DNA from: a virus
Reading direction: 5' to 3' (one strand)
Length of the DNA stretch: 25,124 nucleotides
IMG/VR virus record: IMGVR_UViG_3300011116_000565
Span: 1 to 25,124 of that record
Shown here piece by piece: positions 5,748 to 10,955 of this stretch. The notes beneath the pieces are model-generated. The model did no database searches. It had not been told where the DNA came from and saw only the letters and a program-made list of their open reading frames with translations. Within the stretch, counting starts at the first letter, position 1, and each line of letters begins with the position of its first letter. The translations under genes were made by a program, and so were the position numbers.

Positions 5748-6145
5748 ACCTCAAACCCTCGCTCTGCCGCCCATGCCATGAGCCATTCTGTAAATTCCAT
5801 CGCGTCTTCCTTGTTGAATTCCCGACTTAGCAAGCCAATCTGAACAATGCGCTCACCGTCAAGACTTGGCGCAATCTTTCCCGCCGGGCGACCAGTGTCC
5901 TTTGCAAATTGGTCTAAGCAAAATCTTTTCCAACTTTCGGAATCCCACCGACCACCAGCGTGTTCAGCCTGTTTGGTGATCTTGCCAATGATGGCGTGAT
6001 AAAGTTTTTCTTGCTCGCGGGACTTGTTTTCAGGCTTAATTTCAATTTCAAGCTTGTTGCCAGCTTCAAGCGATGCCTTGACTTTTTCCCACAATGTGAT
6101 GAAAAGTGCGTGAGCTTGTTTAACTTCGTACAGTTTGTGAATCAT
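5744..6145 (-). CDS. ninB: NinB-family recombination protein
   Basis: A 133-residue protein with the NinB (lambda Orf) layout: an N-terminal beta region with E-I-E-I-K-P-E-N-K-S-R-E-Q-E-K-L-Y-H-A at about residues 33-50, then G-x-W-D-S-E-S-W-K-R-F-C at about 66-76, R-I-V-Q-I-G-L-L-S-R-E-F near 104-114 and a helical end with E-F-T-E-W-L-M-A-W-A-A-E-R-G. Lambda Orf binds single-stranded DNA and loads annealing proteins on SSB-coated strands, bypassing RecFOR. Here it would work with the ERF protein encoded on the other strand. It overlaps both neighbours by four bases. Confidence 0.88.
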   Translation of the reverse strand: MIHKLYEVKQAHALFITLWEKVKASLEAGNKLEIEIKPENKSREQEKLYHAIIGKITKQAEHAGGRWDSESWKRFCLDQFAKDTGRPAGKIAPSLDGERIVQIGLLSREFNKEDAMEFTEWLMAWAAERGFEV

Positions 6146-6423
6146 GCAATTCCCAATACTTCAAATGCGTCATATATTGATCTGACAATATGAACTTCAC
6201 CGCGCCATTCAATGTGCCATTTAACTTGATCAGGCGTGAGTTTTTGTGCGCTTAATACTTTGTCGCCGTCCTTGACTTCCATCAGGTAGTTGATGCCCCT
6301 AAAGCCGACCAATAGGTCAGGACATCCATTGCCGACCGATGCCAAGCTTTGCACGGTTGCGCCAATCTTTCTGAGCGTAGCGACAATTTCCATTTGGTTT
6401 AGATCAACCTTTTTTGCTCTCAT
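6142..6423 (-). CDS. VRR-NUC-type nuclease (PD-(D/E)xK fold)
   Basis: A 93-residue stand-alone VRR-NUC-like domain. The active-site pattern is visible as G-x-P-D (P35-D36) followed by E-V-K (49-51), with Q10 and the L-R-K-I-G-A helix in front and L-T-P-D-Q-V-K-W-H behind. Small phage proteins of this kind are thought to cut branched DNA such as Holliday junctions. Its place between NinB and replication genes fits a role in resolving replication or recombination intermediates. It overlaps NinB by four bases and the upstream gene by 20. Confidence 0.85.
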   Translation of the reverse strand: MRAKKVDLNQMEIVATLRKIGATVQSLASVGNGCPDLLVGFRGINYLMEVKDGDKVLSAQKLTPDQVKWHIEWRGEVHIVRSIYDAFEVLGIA

Positions 6424-6613
6424 CCTGATTCCTTTTCATTCGCATCTTCAATTCTTCGACCATCACACGACCGCGCTTTCGCTCGATGTCAGCAAGGATT
6501 GCATTCCACCAATGAATTGCCGCGCTTCGACCAAGCTCTCGAACCTTTTGTTTAAATCTTCTGTTCCAGTCACGCGCTTCAGACTCTCGAAGCCTTTCAA
6601 TGTCAAATTCCAT
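6404..6613 (-). CDS. Small phage protein, DUF7696-like
   Basis: A 69-residue, highly charged helical protein. It contains R-E-L-G-R-S-A-A-I-H-W-W-N-A-I and then E-R-K-R-G-R-V-M-V-E-E-L-K-M-R-M-K-R. The combination of an early arginine/glutamate helix and a K-R-G-x-x-x-V-E-E-L motif resembles a small phage family I believe is DUF7696, of unknown function. It shares 151 bases, in a different frame, with the 3' half of the winged-helix gene. Either the two truly overlap or a single-base error has split one longer gene. Confidence 0.6.
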   Translation of the reverse strand: MEFDIERLRESEARDWNRRFKQKVRELGRSAAIHWWNAILADIERKRGRVMVEELKMRMKRNQDESKKG

Positions 6614-6765
6614 TTGCGATCAGCCCTTTCGATGTGGCCTTGGAACTCCATGTATTGCAGGACTTTGGTCAGGCGTATGCCCTCCCATCCCGTGATCTCT
6701 TTGAGTTCTTTGTGAGAATGCGGCTCAAAACTCAGCAACATTCGGATTGCGTGTGCTCTTGTCAT
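6463..6765 (-). CDS. Winged-helix DNA-binding protein
   Basis: A 100-residue frame. Residues 1-60 form a winged-helix pattern: M-T-R-A-H-A-I-R-M-L-L, then H-K-E-L-K-E-I-T-G-W as helix 2, a recognition helix R-L-T-K-V-L-Q-Y-M, and a wing ending W-N-L-T-L-K-G. Proteins with this start are common beside DNA modification or replication genes in phages and probably regulate transcription. The last 40 residues share DNA with the DUF7696-like gene and may be non-native. It overlaps the methyltransferase stop by four bases. Confidence 0.7.
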   Translation of the reverse strand: MTRAHAIRMLLSFEPHSHKELKEITGWEGIRLTKVLQYMEFQGHIERADRKWNLTLKGFESLKRVTGTEDLNKRFESLVEARQFIGGMQSLLTSSESAVV

Positions 6766-7721
6766 GTGATGTCCTTACTTAAAATTTTCCAAGCAGTTGC
6801 GGCGCACAATGGGACTTGTCCATTTCCAATGGCTTTAATTCTGTCCACCCTAGCGGCCACCCCATCAGCCACTCGCAGAATGTTGGGTTCAACTGACCAC
6901 CATTTGCTGTTGTCGCCGCCGTAGCTTCTGGCAAATTCGGACTGAACCCCCTTTTTGCCGCTTTGCTCATTGCATCCGGGCTTGTTGCACCTTTGTAATC
7001 TGTTGCTCTCGGAGTCGGCCAAACTTTCACAACTCCCCTCAAATAACCTTTCTGTAGGTCGTGTGGAATTCCATTCTTGTCTGGTTTCATATTCGCACCT
7101 TTCCCATCGCTTGCATTTGGCGTTGGAAACATCTGTCGTTTCTTTAATGCTTTCCTGCTGTTGCTCCCACCGTCTAATCCTGTTGTGTTGGGCGTGTGGA
7201 AGCTGTCCACGCCATTTGGCGACAATCCAAATCCTGTCCCTTTGATGGTTTGCACCAACGTCTTTTGCTCCCAACACTCCCCACCGCGCATCAAACCCCA
7301 TGCTGGCCAAGTCTCCAAGAACTCGTCCAAGTCCCCTGCTAGTGAGCATTGGTGAGTTTTCCACGAAGACGTAGCCGGGTCGTACTTCACAAATGACCCG
7401 CGCCATTTCTCGCCACATTCCAGAGGCTTCTCCATCAATTCCTGCGCCTTTTCCTGCGGCACTGATGTCGGTACATGGAAAGCCGCCAGATACAACGTCA
7501 ACAATTCCTGCCCACGGTTTTCCATCAAAGGTTTGTACGTCATCCCAAATCGGGAAAGGCGGGAAAATGCCGTCATTTTGTCTGGCGCACAGTACGCTTG
7601 CTGGATAGGCTTCCCATTCAACGGCGCAGATTGTTCGCCATCCAAGGAGTTTTCCCCCAAGTATTCCTCCACCCGCCCCGGCAAAGAGAGCGAGTTCATT
7701 AAGGCTTGACTGATTAACCAT
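6762..7721 (-). CDS. DNA (cytosine-5) methyltransferase
   Basis: A complete 319-residue C5 cytosine methyltransferase. Motif I is F-A-G-A-G-G-G (13-19), the catalytic Pro-Cys is in G-G-F-P-C-T-D-I-S (C83), motif VI is E-N-S (121-123), motif VIII is Q-R-D-R (160-163), and the GNGQVP block near residue 300 is motif X. The segment between about 170 and 280 is the target-recognition region. The product would methylate cytosine in phage or host DNA, most simply to escape restriction. The start at 7721 lies inside the last codons of an HNH gene. A recoded copy of its residues 7-16 (LNELALFAGA) lies upstream of that HNH gene, so the 5' end has been rebuilt. Nearly all of this gene also encodes a second protein. 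Confidence 0.93.
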   Translation of the reverse strand: MVNQSSLNELALFAGAGGGILGGKLLGWRTICAVEWEAYPASVLCARQNDGIFPPFPIWDDVQTFDGKPWAGIVDVVSGGFPCTDISAAGKGAGIDGEASGMWREMARVICEVRPGYVFVENSPMLTSRGLGRVLGDLASMGFDARWGVLGAKDVGANHQRDRIWIVAKWRGQLPHAQHNRIRRWEQQQESIKETTDVSNAKCKRWERCEYETRQEWNSTRPTERLFEGSCESLADSESNRLQRCNKPGCNEQSGKKGVQSEFARSYGGDNSKWWSVEPNILRVADGVAARVDRIKAIGNGQVPLCAATAWKILSKDIT

Positions 7722-7726
7722 GACAT
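6779..7726 (-). CDS. Overlapping long frame inside the methyltransferase gene
   Basis: A 315-residue frame on the same strand, covering 6779-7726 in a different phase from the methyltransferase. It is not random-looking: it has D-K-M-T-A-F-S-R-L-S-R-F-G-M-T, W-R-G-S-F-V-K-Y-D-P, L-E-T-W-P-A-W-G-L-M-R-G-G-E-C-W, three P-T-P/H-T-P blocks spaced along the middle, and an end L-N-P-T-F-C-E-W-L-M-G-W-P-L-G-W-T. I recognise this order from a well-populated but functionally unassigned phage protein family. The P-T-P blocks fall where the methyltransferase frame reads N-A/A-D/H-A-x motifs, so the two repeat patterns are the same DNA read twice. Its ATG (7726) is five bases before the methyltransferase ATG. 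No function is known. Confidence 0.7.
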   Translation of the reverse strand: MSWLISQALMNSLSLPGRVEEYLGENSLDGEQSAPLNGKPIQQAYCAPDKMTAFSRLSRFGMTYKPLMENRGQELLTLYLAAFHVPTSVPQEKAQELMEKPLECGEKWRGSFVKYDPATSSWKTHQCSLAGDLDEFLETWPAWGLMRGGECWEQKTLVQTIKGTGFGLSPNGVDSFHTPNTTGLDGGSNSRKALKKRQMFPTPNASDGKGANMKPDKNGIPHDLQKGYLRGVVKVWPTPRATDYKGATSPDAMSKAAKRGFSPNLPEATAATTANGGQLNPTFCEWLMGWPLGWTELKPLEMDKSHCAPQLLGKF

Positions 7727-8205
7727 TCCAAATACCTTTTTAAGTTTGTAAAAAGTTCTTTGTTATCTTGACAAAGACCCAAAACAGTATTGCAACGATT
7801 GCAAAGAATTCCTCTTACTTTTCCAGTTGTATGACAATGGTCAACATGAGGGGTAGTTTGCTTATTACCCCATTCAAATTGCCGTTTACAACAAACACAA
7901 GCATTACTTTGTGTTTTCAACTGTTCATCAAACCAAGTTATTTCAACTCCATATTTCCTTACAAGTTCTTGTCGATAGTTCTTTTTTCGATTGTCAATGC
8001 GATATTTCTTTACAGCATCAATATTTTGTTGCCTCCATTCCTTGACCTTGGCTGTTGCTTTTTCTTTGTTGTGCTCATACCAATCTTTCGCCATTTTTCG
8101 TTCGCAAACCTTGCAAGCCGAATGATGCGAATTTGCGTTTGTTCGTTGGTAAAAATTTGACAACGGCAATTTATCTTTGCACTTACTGCATTGTTTTATT
8201 TCCAT
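7714..8205 (-). CDS. HNH endonuclease (endonuclease VII type), inserted before the methyltransferase
   Basis: A 163-residue nuclease. Residues 1-60 hold a zinc finger (C6-x2-C9, C31-x2-C34) followed by a basic helix; residues 100-160 hold the recombination endonuclease VII/HNH core: C103-x2-C106, H-V-D-H-C-H (120-125), G-K-V-R-G-I-L-C-N-R-C-N (128-139). Such free-standing genes behave as homing endonucleases. The start has AAGGAAG seven bases upstream and overlaps the stop of a short reading frame that encodes LNELALFAGA, the same ten residues found near the start of the methyltransferase. Its stop overlaps both start codons of the methyltransferase locus. The insertion therefore appears to sit near codon 10 of an older methyltransferase gene. 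A promoter-like sequence lies at 8230-8258. Confidence 0.88.
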   Translation of the reverse strand: MEIKQCSKCKDKLPLSNFYQRTNANSHHSACKVCERKMAKDWYEHNKEKATAKVKEWRQQNIDAVKKYRIDNRKKNYRQELVRKYGVEITWFDEQLKTQSNACVCCKRQFEWGNKQTTPHVDHCHTTGKVRGILCNRCNTVLGLCQDNKELFTNLKRYLECHG

Positions 8206-8267
8206 TAGGCTTCCTTAATAAGTGACTTCATTATATCAGCACCCGCGAATAAAGCCAACTCATTCAA
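8205..8267 (-). pseudogene. Stranded 5' end of a methyltransferase gene
   Basis: On the - strand, TTG at 8267 opens a 20-codon frame beginning L-N-E-L-A-L-F-A-G-A-D and ending at 8205. Its first ten residues equal residues 7-16 of the methyltransferase encoded after the HNH gene, but only 19 of 30 bases agree. It overlaps the end of the replication gene. A second phase here, ATG 8263 with GGGGGAG upstream, gives a 10-residue peptide M-S-W-L-Y-S-R-V-L-I, echoing the two-frame arrangement of the intact locus. It is best read as the original start of the interrupted gene, or a captured piece of a relative. Confidence 0.65.
8230..8258 (-). promoter_or_regulatory. Sigma70-like promoter for the HNH gene
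   Basis: On the - strand TTGGCT (8253-8258) and a perfect TATAAT (8230-8235) are separated by 17 bases. A transcript would start about 20 bases before the HNH start codon and include its ribosome-binding site. The promoter lies inside the stranded methyltransferase 5' end. Confidence 0.5.
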
Positions 8268-9007
8268 TTTCTCCCCCTCAGTGTTTGAAGTTTTGCCAAA
8301 ACCTCTGGGCTTGGCGGCACGACTTTCAGCCTATCTTGATCGAGCTTAACAAGCGCGGGATCACGACCGGGCTTTGATGGCACGGTGGTGGTGGCAACAT
8401 CAAACCTGTTGACCAGTTTAGGCTTGTCAGCAACCCATTCAGCCTTAAATGACTGCCATCCGCGCACCACGCATTCGGTCAAAGCCTGTTCCAGCGACCA
8501 GCCAGCTTTGTTTGCTTCAACAATGATGCCATCAACAGCACGTTGGGTAATCGGTGCTTTTTTGGCTTTACGCAAGGTTTTGAAGTCATCCCACACCGAT
8601 TGTGAAACGCCGTCAGGCGTAGCAACGACAGTTGCTTTCTCCTTCTTCTCTGTCTTTGTCTCTGTCTCTGTCTCTGTCTCTGTCTCTGGGATAGCAAGTT
8701 GCTTGCGGTCTGCTAGCACTCCGCTAGCAATAATAAAAAAGCCTTTATCAATCAATGGTTTAACACCATCATGGTACTCTTTGGGGGTTATGTGCAATCG
8801 AAACACAAGCTCATCGACTGAACCATCGAAAACACCATTTTTGGACTCTGATGCTAGCAACCACATTAAGGGTGCTATCGCCTTGCTAGCAATAGGCAAG
8901 CACATAAAAGTGCGGTCGTTTAAGAGATCGCGGTGAAGCTTAATCCACGGTGGACATCGATCTTTATAGTGCTGGAAAACTGCCCAATTTTTGGGTATCA
9001 AAAGCAT
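8264..9007 (-). CDS. Phage replication protein (replisome organiser type)
   Basis: A 247-residue protein. Residues 15-105 are a winged-helix-like domain with R-C-P-P-W-I-K-L-H-R-D-L-L-N-D and G-V-F-D-G-S-V-D-E-L, typical of N-terminal domains of phage replication initiators. A linker at 108-124 is nearly pure Thr-Glu repeats. Residues about 138-197 (V-W-D-D-F-K-T-L-R, then G-W-S-L-E-Q-A-L, R-G-W-Q-S-F-K-A-E-W) match a C-terminal domain common in phage replication and helicase-loading proteins. It probably recognises the origin and recruits host helicase. Four palindromic repeats inside its N-terminal half may be that origin, as in lambda O. Start ATG 9007 has GAGG seven bases upstream. Confidence 0.82.
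   Translation of the reverse strand: MLLIPKNWAVFQHYKDRCPPWIKLHRDLLNDRTFMCLPIASKAIAPLMWLLASESKNGVFDGSVDELVFRLHITPKEYHDGVKPLIDKGFFIIASGVLADRKQLAIPETETETETETKTEKKEKATVVATPDGVSQSVWDDFKTLRKAKKAPITQRAVDGIIVEANKAGWSLEQALTECVVRGWQSFKAEWVADKPKLVNRFDVATTTVPSKPGRDPALVKLDQDRLKVVPPSPEVLAKLQTLRGRN
8650..8688. repeat. TCTCTG hexanucleotide microsatellite in the replication gene
   Basis: About five to six tandem copies of a six-base unit, in frame, encode the (Thr-Glu)n linker of the replication protein. Slippage would change linker length by two residues without a frameshift. Confidence 0.85.
8711..8891. repeat. Four GCTAGCA repeats: candidate replication origin
   Basis: TGCTAGCA, a perfect 8-base palindrome, occurs at 8711-8718, 8852-8859 and 8884-8891, and CGCTAGCA at 8722-8729. 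An A/T-rich tract (8728-8760) adjoins the first pair. The copies are read in two codon phases (Ala-Ser and Leu-Ala), which argues that DNA sequence rather than protein is under selection. I saw no GCTAGC elsewhere in the window. Confidence 0.55.
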
Positions 9008-9110
9008 ATTAACCTCACGTTGTCGGTCTTCGTTACAGAAAGAAACAACGGCAGAGCGGTAACGAATCGCTTTTTCCCCCGCTAAGGGTAGCCGTGCCTC
9101 AAATTATGCA

Positions 9111-9263
9111 TCAAAACCACTCAGGTTTCAATGCCCTCAACTGCCACAGCCTTGCTTCAGGCACATACCCATCCCACATATAGATCGCGGAACGACTGAT
9201 GCCCAATAGCCTTGAAAGAGCGGTCACGCCCCCTGCTTTTTTGATTGCGGTGTGTTTGTCCAT
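9111..9263 (-). CDS. Cro/YdaS-like transcription regulator
   Basis: A 50-residue helix-turn-helix protein starting at ATG 9263 (M-D-K-H-T-A-I-K-K-A-G-G). The following A-L-S-R-L-L-G-I-S-R-S-A-I-Y-M-W is the helix-turn-helix, then V-P-E-A-R and a C-terminal P-E-W. This is the pattern of Cro-like/YdaS-family phage regulators. An upstream in-frame start at 9293 would lie beyond the promoter. The -10 element ends seven bases before the ATG, so its message is probably leaderless. It is the first gene of the - strand early arm and likely represses its own promoter through the palindrome at 9287-9300. Confidence 0.85.
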   Translation of the reverse strand: MDKHTAIKKAGGVTALSRLLGISRSAIYMWDGYVPEARLWQLRALKPEWF

Positions 9264-9269
9264 GCAAAA

Positions 9270-9300
9270 ATTATAGTACAGCCAGCTTATCAAGTGATAA
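9270..9300 (-). promoter_or_regulatory. Early - strand promoter with palindromic operator
   Basis: The -10 element is TATAAT at 9270-9275; the -35 position (9293-9298, ATCACT) is weak. A perfect 14-base palindrome, TTATCA-AG-TGATAA (9287-9300), covers the spacer and -35 position, the place a Cro-like repressor would bind. Transcription would begin at or next to the ATG at 9263. Confidence 0.6.
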
Positions 9301-9320
9301 CCTAGCTTACTATGTGGTTA

Positions 9321-9350
9321 TTGCACAGAAGTGTCAAGCCGGCTTATACT
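9321..9350 (+). promoter_or_regulatory. + strand promoter of the recombination operon
   Basis: TTGCAC (9321-9326) and TATACT (9345-9350) are 18 bases apart, close to the sigma70 consensus. It points away from the regulator's promoter, and the next gene start is at 9378. The two promoters and the operator between them form a compact divergent control region. Confidence 0.6.
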
Positions 9351-9377
9351 GAACGCCTCAACAACACAGGACAAGAT

Positions 9378-9422
9378 ATGACAAAACCAAACAACCCACC
9401 AGCATTTCCAGTTGCGAAGTAA
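9378..9422 (+). pseudogene. 5' fragment of a split small phage gene
   Basis: ATG 9378, with AGGA upstream, opens a 14-codon frame M-T-K-P-N-N-P-P-A-F-P-V-A-K then stop. M-T-x-P-N-N-P-P-A-F-P is the usual start of a family of small phage proteins that continue into a G-M-(T/S)-L-R-D-Y-(F/M)-A-A-K-A segment. That continuation appears 584 bases later, after an HNH gene (S-L-R-D-Y-M-A-A-K-A at about 9,998). Both pieces carry CCA GTT (Pro-Val) in the same phase. It may still be translated as a short leader peptide. Confidence 0.65.
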
Positions 9423-9997
9423 TCCAAGATGTCATACAATTACCAAGAGGAGGTAATTTATGAAATGTTCTTCATGTGGTCAAGATGCGGTAATAAAACA
9501 GGGAAATCAAAATCTTTGTGAGAAGCATTACAGGATTGGGCAAATGCGTCAAAGCGCAAGGCGAAACAACAAAATTGTTCCAACAAAAGAAGAGATTGAA
9601 GGCTTGCTAAACAAAAAAATGCAATGCCTAGATTGCGGAACAACGATGAATTGGAGGTCAAAAGATGGTCGTGAAACTGTTGCAAGTCTTCAGCATTACA
9701 GAGATGGAACGCTTGGTGTTGTTTGCCTTTCGTGCAATACCAGACATGCATCAATGCCTGATGACACGTATCGGGACATGCCCAAGGATTACAAATTTTG
9801 CCCGTCATGCAAAACGCAAAAACATCAATCTATGTTTTCACTTGACAACAGCCGATCTGGTCGCATGAGAATAAAAAGTTATTGCAAAACATGCAGTGAT
9901 AAAAAAACAAAACAATGGAAGGAATCAAACCGTGATAACTACAACGAATACCAAAGACAGTACAGAGCCAAAAGAAAAACAAATTCAATTGCCAGTT
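9408..9997 (+). repeat. Short direct repeat flanking the HNH insertion
   Basis: CCAGTT occurs at 9408-9413 and 9992-9997, each inside ATT-N-CCAGTT and each in the same reading phase of the split gene. Joining the two copies would restore an uninterrupted 59-residue frame. Confidence 0.5.
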
Positions 9998-9999
9998 AG
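9460..9999 (+). CDS. HNH homing-type endonuclease interrupting a small gene
   Basis: A 179-residue protein with an excellent ribosome-binding site (AGGAGGT, seven bases before ATG). It has an N-terminal C3-x2-C6 with C20/H23, a central HNH-like block C56-x2-C59, S-L-Q-H-Y (77-81) and C89-x2-C92-N93, and a C-terminal zinc finger C114-x2-C117, C142-x2-C145 followed by a basic helix. That last module resembles the N-terminal finger of the 7714-8205 nuclease, placed at the opposite end. The gene lies between the two parts of a small phage gene, about 12 codons in, and its 3' end overlaps the replacement start of that gene. It leaves too little non-coding sequence for a self-splicing intron. Confidence 0.82.
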   Translation: MKCSSCGQDAVIKQGNQNLCEKHYRIGQMRQSARRNNKIVPTKEEIEGLLNKKMQCLDCGTTMNWRSKDGRETVASLQHYRDGTLGVVCLSCNTRHASMPDDTYRDMPKDYKFCPSCKTQKHQSMFSLDNSRSGRMRIKSYCKTCSDKKTKQWKESNRDNYNEYQRQYRAKRKTNSIAS

Positions 10000-10141
10000 T
10001 CTGCGTGACTACATGGCGGCAAAGGCTATGCAAGGGATGCTTGCAGGGTTGCTTGCTTATGGTCACGACATTATGTGGGATGAAATAGCCAAACATGCGT
10101 ACAGACAAGCAGACGCAATGTTAAAAGCGAGGGAATCATGA
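9932..10141 (+). CDS. 3' part of the split small phage gene, with new start
   Basis: From GTG 9932, with GGAAGGA eight bases upstream and located inside the HNH gene, this frame gives a 69-residue protein. Its last 47 residues, S-L-R-D-Y-M-A-A-K-A-M-Q through A-D-A-M-L-K-A-R-E-S, are the body of a common small phage family of unknown function. The first 22 residues come from the HNH gene's other frame, though T-E-P-K-E-K-Q-I-Q-L-P-V-S loosely mirrors the original T-K-P-N-N-P-P-A-F-P-V. It appears that the interrupted gene kept expression by acquiring a start within the insertion. The stop overlaps the next ATG (ATGA). Confidence 0.62.
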   Translation: MITTTNTKDSTEPKEKQIQLPVSLRDYMAAKAMQGMLAGLLAYGHDIMWDEIAKHAYRQADAMLKARES

Positions 10142-10314
10142 CTTGGACAATTAGATTGACATATGAAATAAATGATGACCCTCTTAAGGCCGTCAACATT
10201 GAACAAAAAATTACCGATCAAACTGTTGAAAATGCTTATTTTGATGTGTTGACATGGCAATTTGAGCGGATGGTTGAAGCAATGAAAAAACAAATGCAAG
10301 AGGGAAAATCATGA
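10138..10314 (+). CDS. Small hypothetical protein
   Basis: A 58-residue frame starting ATG 10138 within an ATGA overlap and preceded by GAGGGAA. The first half is beta-like (M-T-W-T-I-R-L-T-Y-E-I-N), the second half helical and charged (W-Q-F-E-R-M-V-E-A-M-K-K-Q-M-Q). It ends in another ATGA overlap with the next gene. The tight coupling on both sides is the main reason to call it a gene; no family is recognised. Confidence 0.6.
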   Translation: MTWTIRLTYEINDDPLKAVNIEQKITDQTVENAYFDVLTWQFERMVEAMKKQMQEGKS

Positions 10315-10571
10315 CTCGTTCATTCACGCATCAGCTTTCCAGTGGCGCAGATGTCACAGTTATTTACGAATTTGTTGACGAAGATGAAGATGTCGGTCTG
10401 AATTCAGAATTTGAGATCGAAGTTTTTCAAGATGGATTGGAGGTTACAAATGACATCAGCGCAAAAGACACCACGCAAATCGAAAGCGAAGTTGCGTATC
10501 GTTGGAGAAAACATTGCGAAGAAGAACGCAAGCAAGCCGACTACGATAGATGGGAGAGTCACAGTGAATAA
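10311..10571 (+). CDS. Small acidic phage protein
   Basis: An 86-residue, strongly acidic protein with E-F-V-D-E-D-E-D-V-G in the first third, a beta-rich middle and a helical charged end (R-W-R-K-H-C-E-E-E-R-K-Q-A-D-Y-D-R-W). GAGGGAAA lies before its ATG. Proteins of this type occur in early operons of phages of Burkholderiales; function unknown. Acidic early proteins are sometimes DNA mimics, but nothing specific supports that here. Confidence 0.65.
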   Translation: MTRSFTHQLSSGADVTVIYEFVDEDEDVGLNSEFEIEVFQDGLEVTNDISAKDTTQIESEVAYRWRKHCEEERKQADYDRWESHSE

Positions 10572-10764
10572 CTTACCATTCACTACCAAAAGCGGCTTGA
10601 GAATAGGTCAATACTATGTCCCACGCCAGCCAATGCAAATGTCCCGCGATGAAGAATTTTGGCAAAGCATTTTGCTTGGCATCAAGCCAACAAGCAATTT
10701 GCCTATGGTCATCTACATCATTGGTTTGTTGGTGCTTGTCAAATCATTGATGGGACTCAAATGA
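10564..10764 (+). CDS. Small membrane-anchored protein
   Basis: A 66-residue protein read from GTG 10564, which has GGGAG upstream and overlaps the stop of the previous gene. A longer frame from 10411 would lie mostly inside that gene. Residues about 49-63 (M-V-I-Y-I-I-G-L-L-V-L-V-K-S-L) form one membrane span near the C-terminus; the N-terminal part is polar and would face the cytoplasm. No family is recognised. The stop overlaps the next ATG. Confidence 0.58.
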   Translation: MNNLPFTTKSGLRIGQYYVPRQPMQMSRDEEFWQSILLGIKPTSNLPMVIYIIGLLVLVKSLMGLK

Positions 10765-10955
10765 ATGCCGATGAAATCATCAGTAGATTAAAACAATTGG
10801 CGGCTGAACATGACGCTGAACCTCGATACAGGCTTGCATTTCATGTGGGCTTACTTGAGGGTCAGGTAATGATCCTGTGCAATGAGATCATGCAAATTAA
10901 ACAACAACACATTACAACTCTGAAAGAAATCCATGAAAGTTTATCAAGCGATTAA
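10761..10955 (+). CDS. Small helical hypothetical protein
   Basis: A 64-residue, mostly helical protein from ATG 10761, chosen for its ATGA overlap with the preceding gene; the in-frame upstream start at 10659 would be buried in that gene. It has alternating charged and hydrophobic residues suited to a coiled coil (I-M-Q-I-K-Q-Q-H-I-T-T-L-K-E-I). Its last 23 bases overlap the start of the ERF gene. Function unknown. Confidence 0.6.
   Translation: MNADEIISRLKQLAAEHDAEPRYRLAFHVGLLEGQVMILCNEIMQIKQQHITTLKEIHESLSSD

Noticed and set aside
5298-5781. + strand frames opposite the conserved early genes
   Set aside because: No ribosome-binding sites and no recognisable products; the - strand genes there are coupled and family-supported.
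8479-8697. Frame with Gln-Arg repeats
   Set aside because: It is the TCTCTG microsatellite read in another phase of the replication gene.
9408-9997. Group I intron carrying the HNH gene
   Set aside because: Exon-like ends fit loosely (T before, G at the end), but the HNH frame fills all but about 50 bases of the insert, leaving no room for a ribozyme core.
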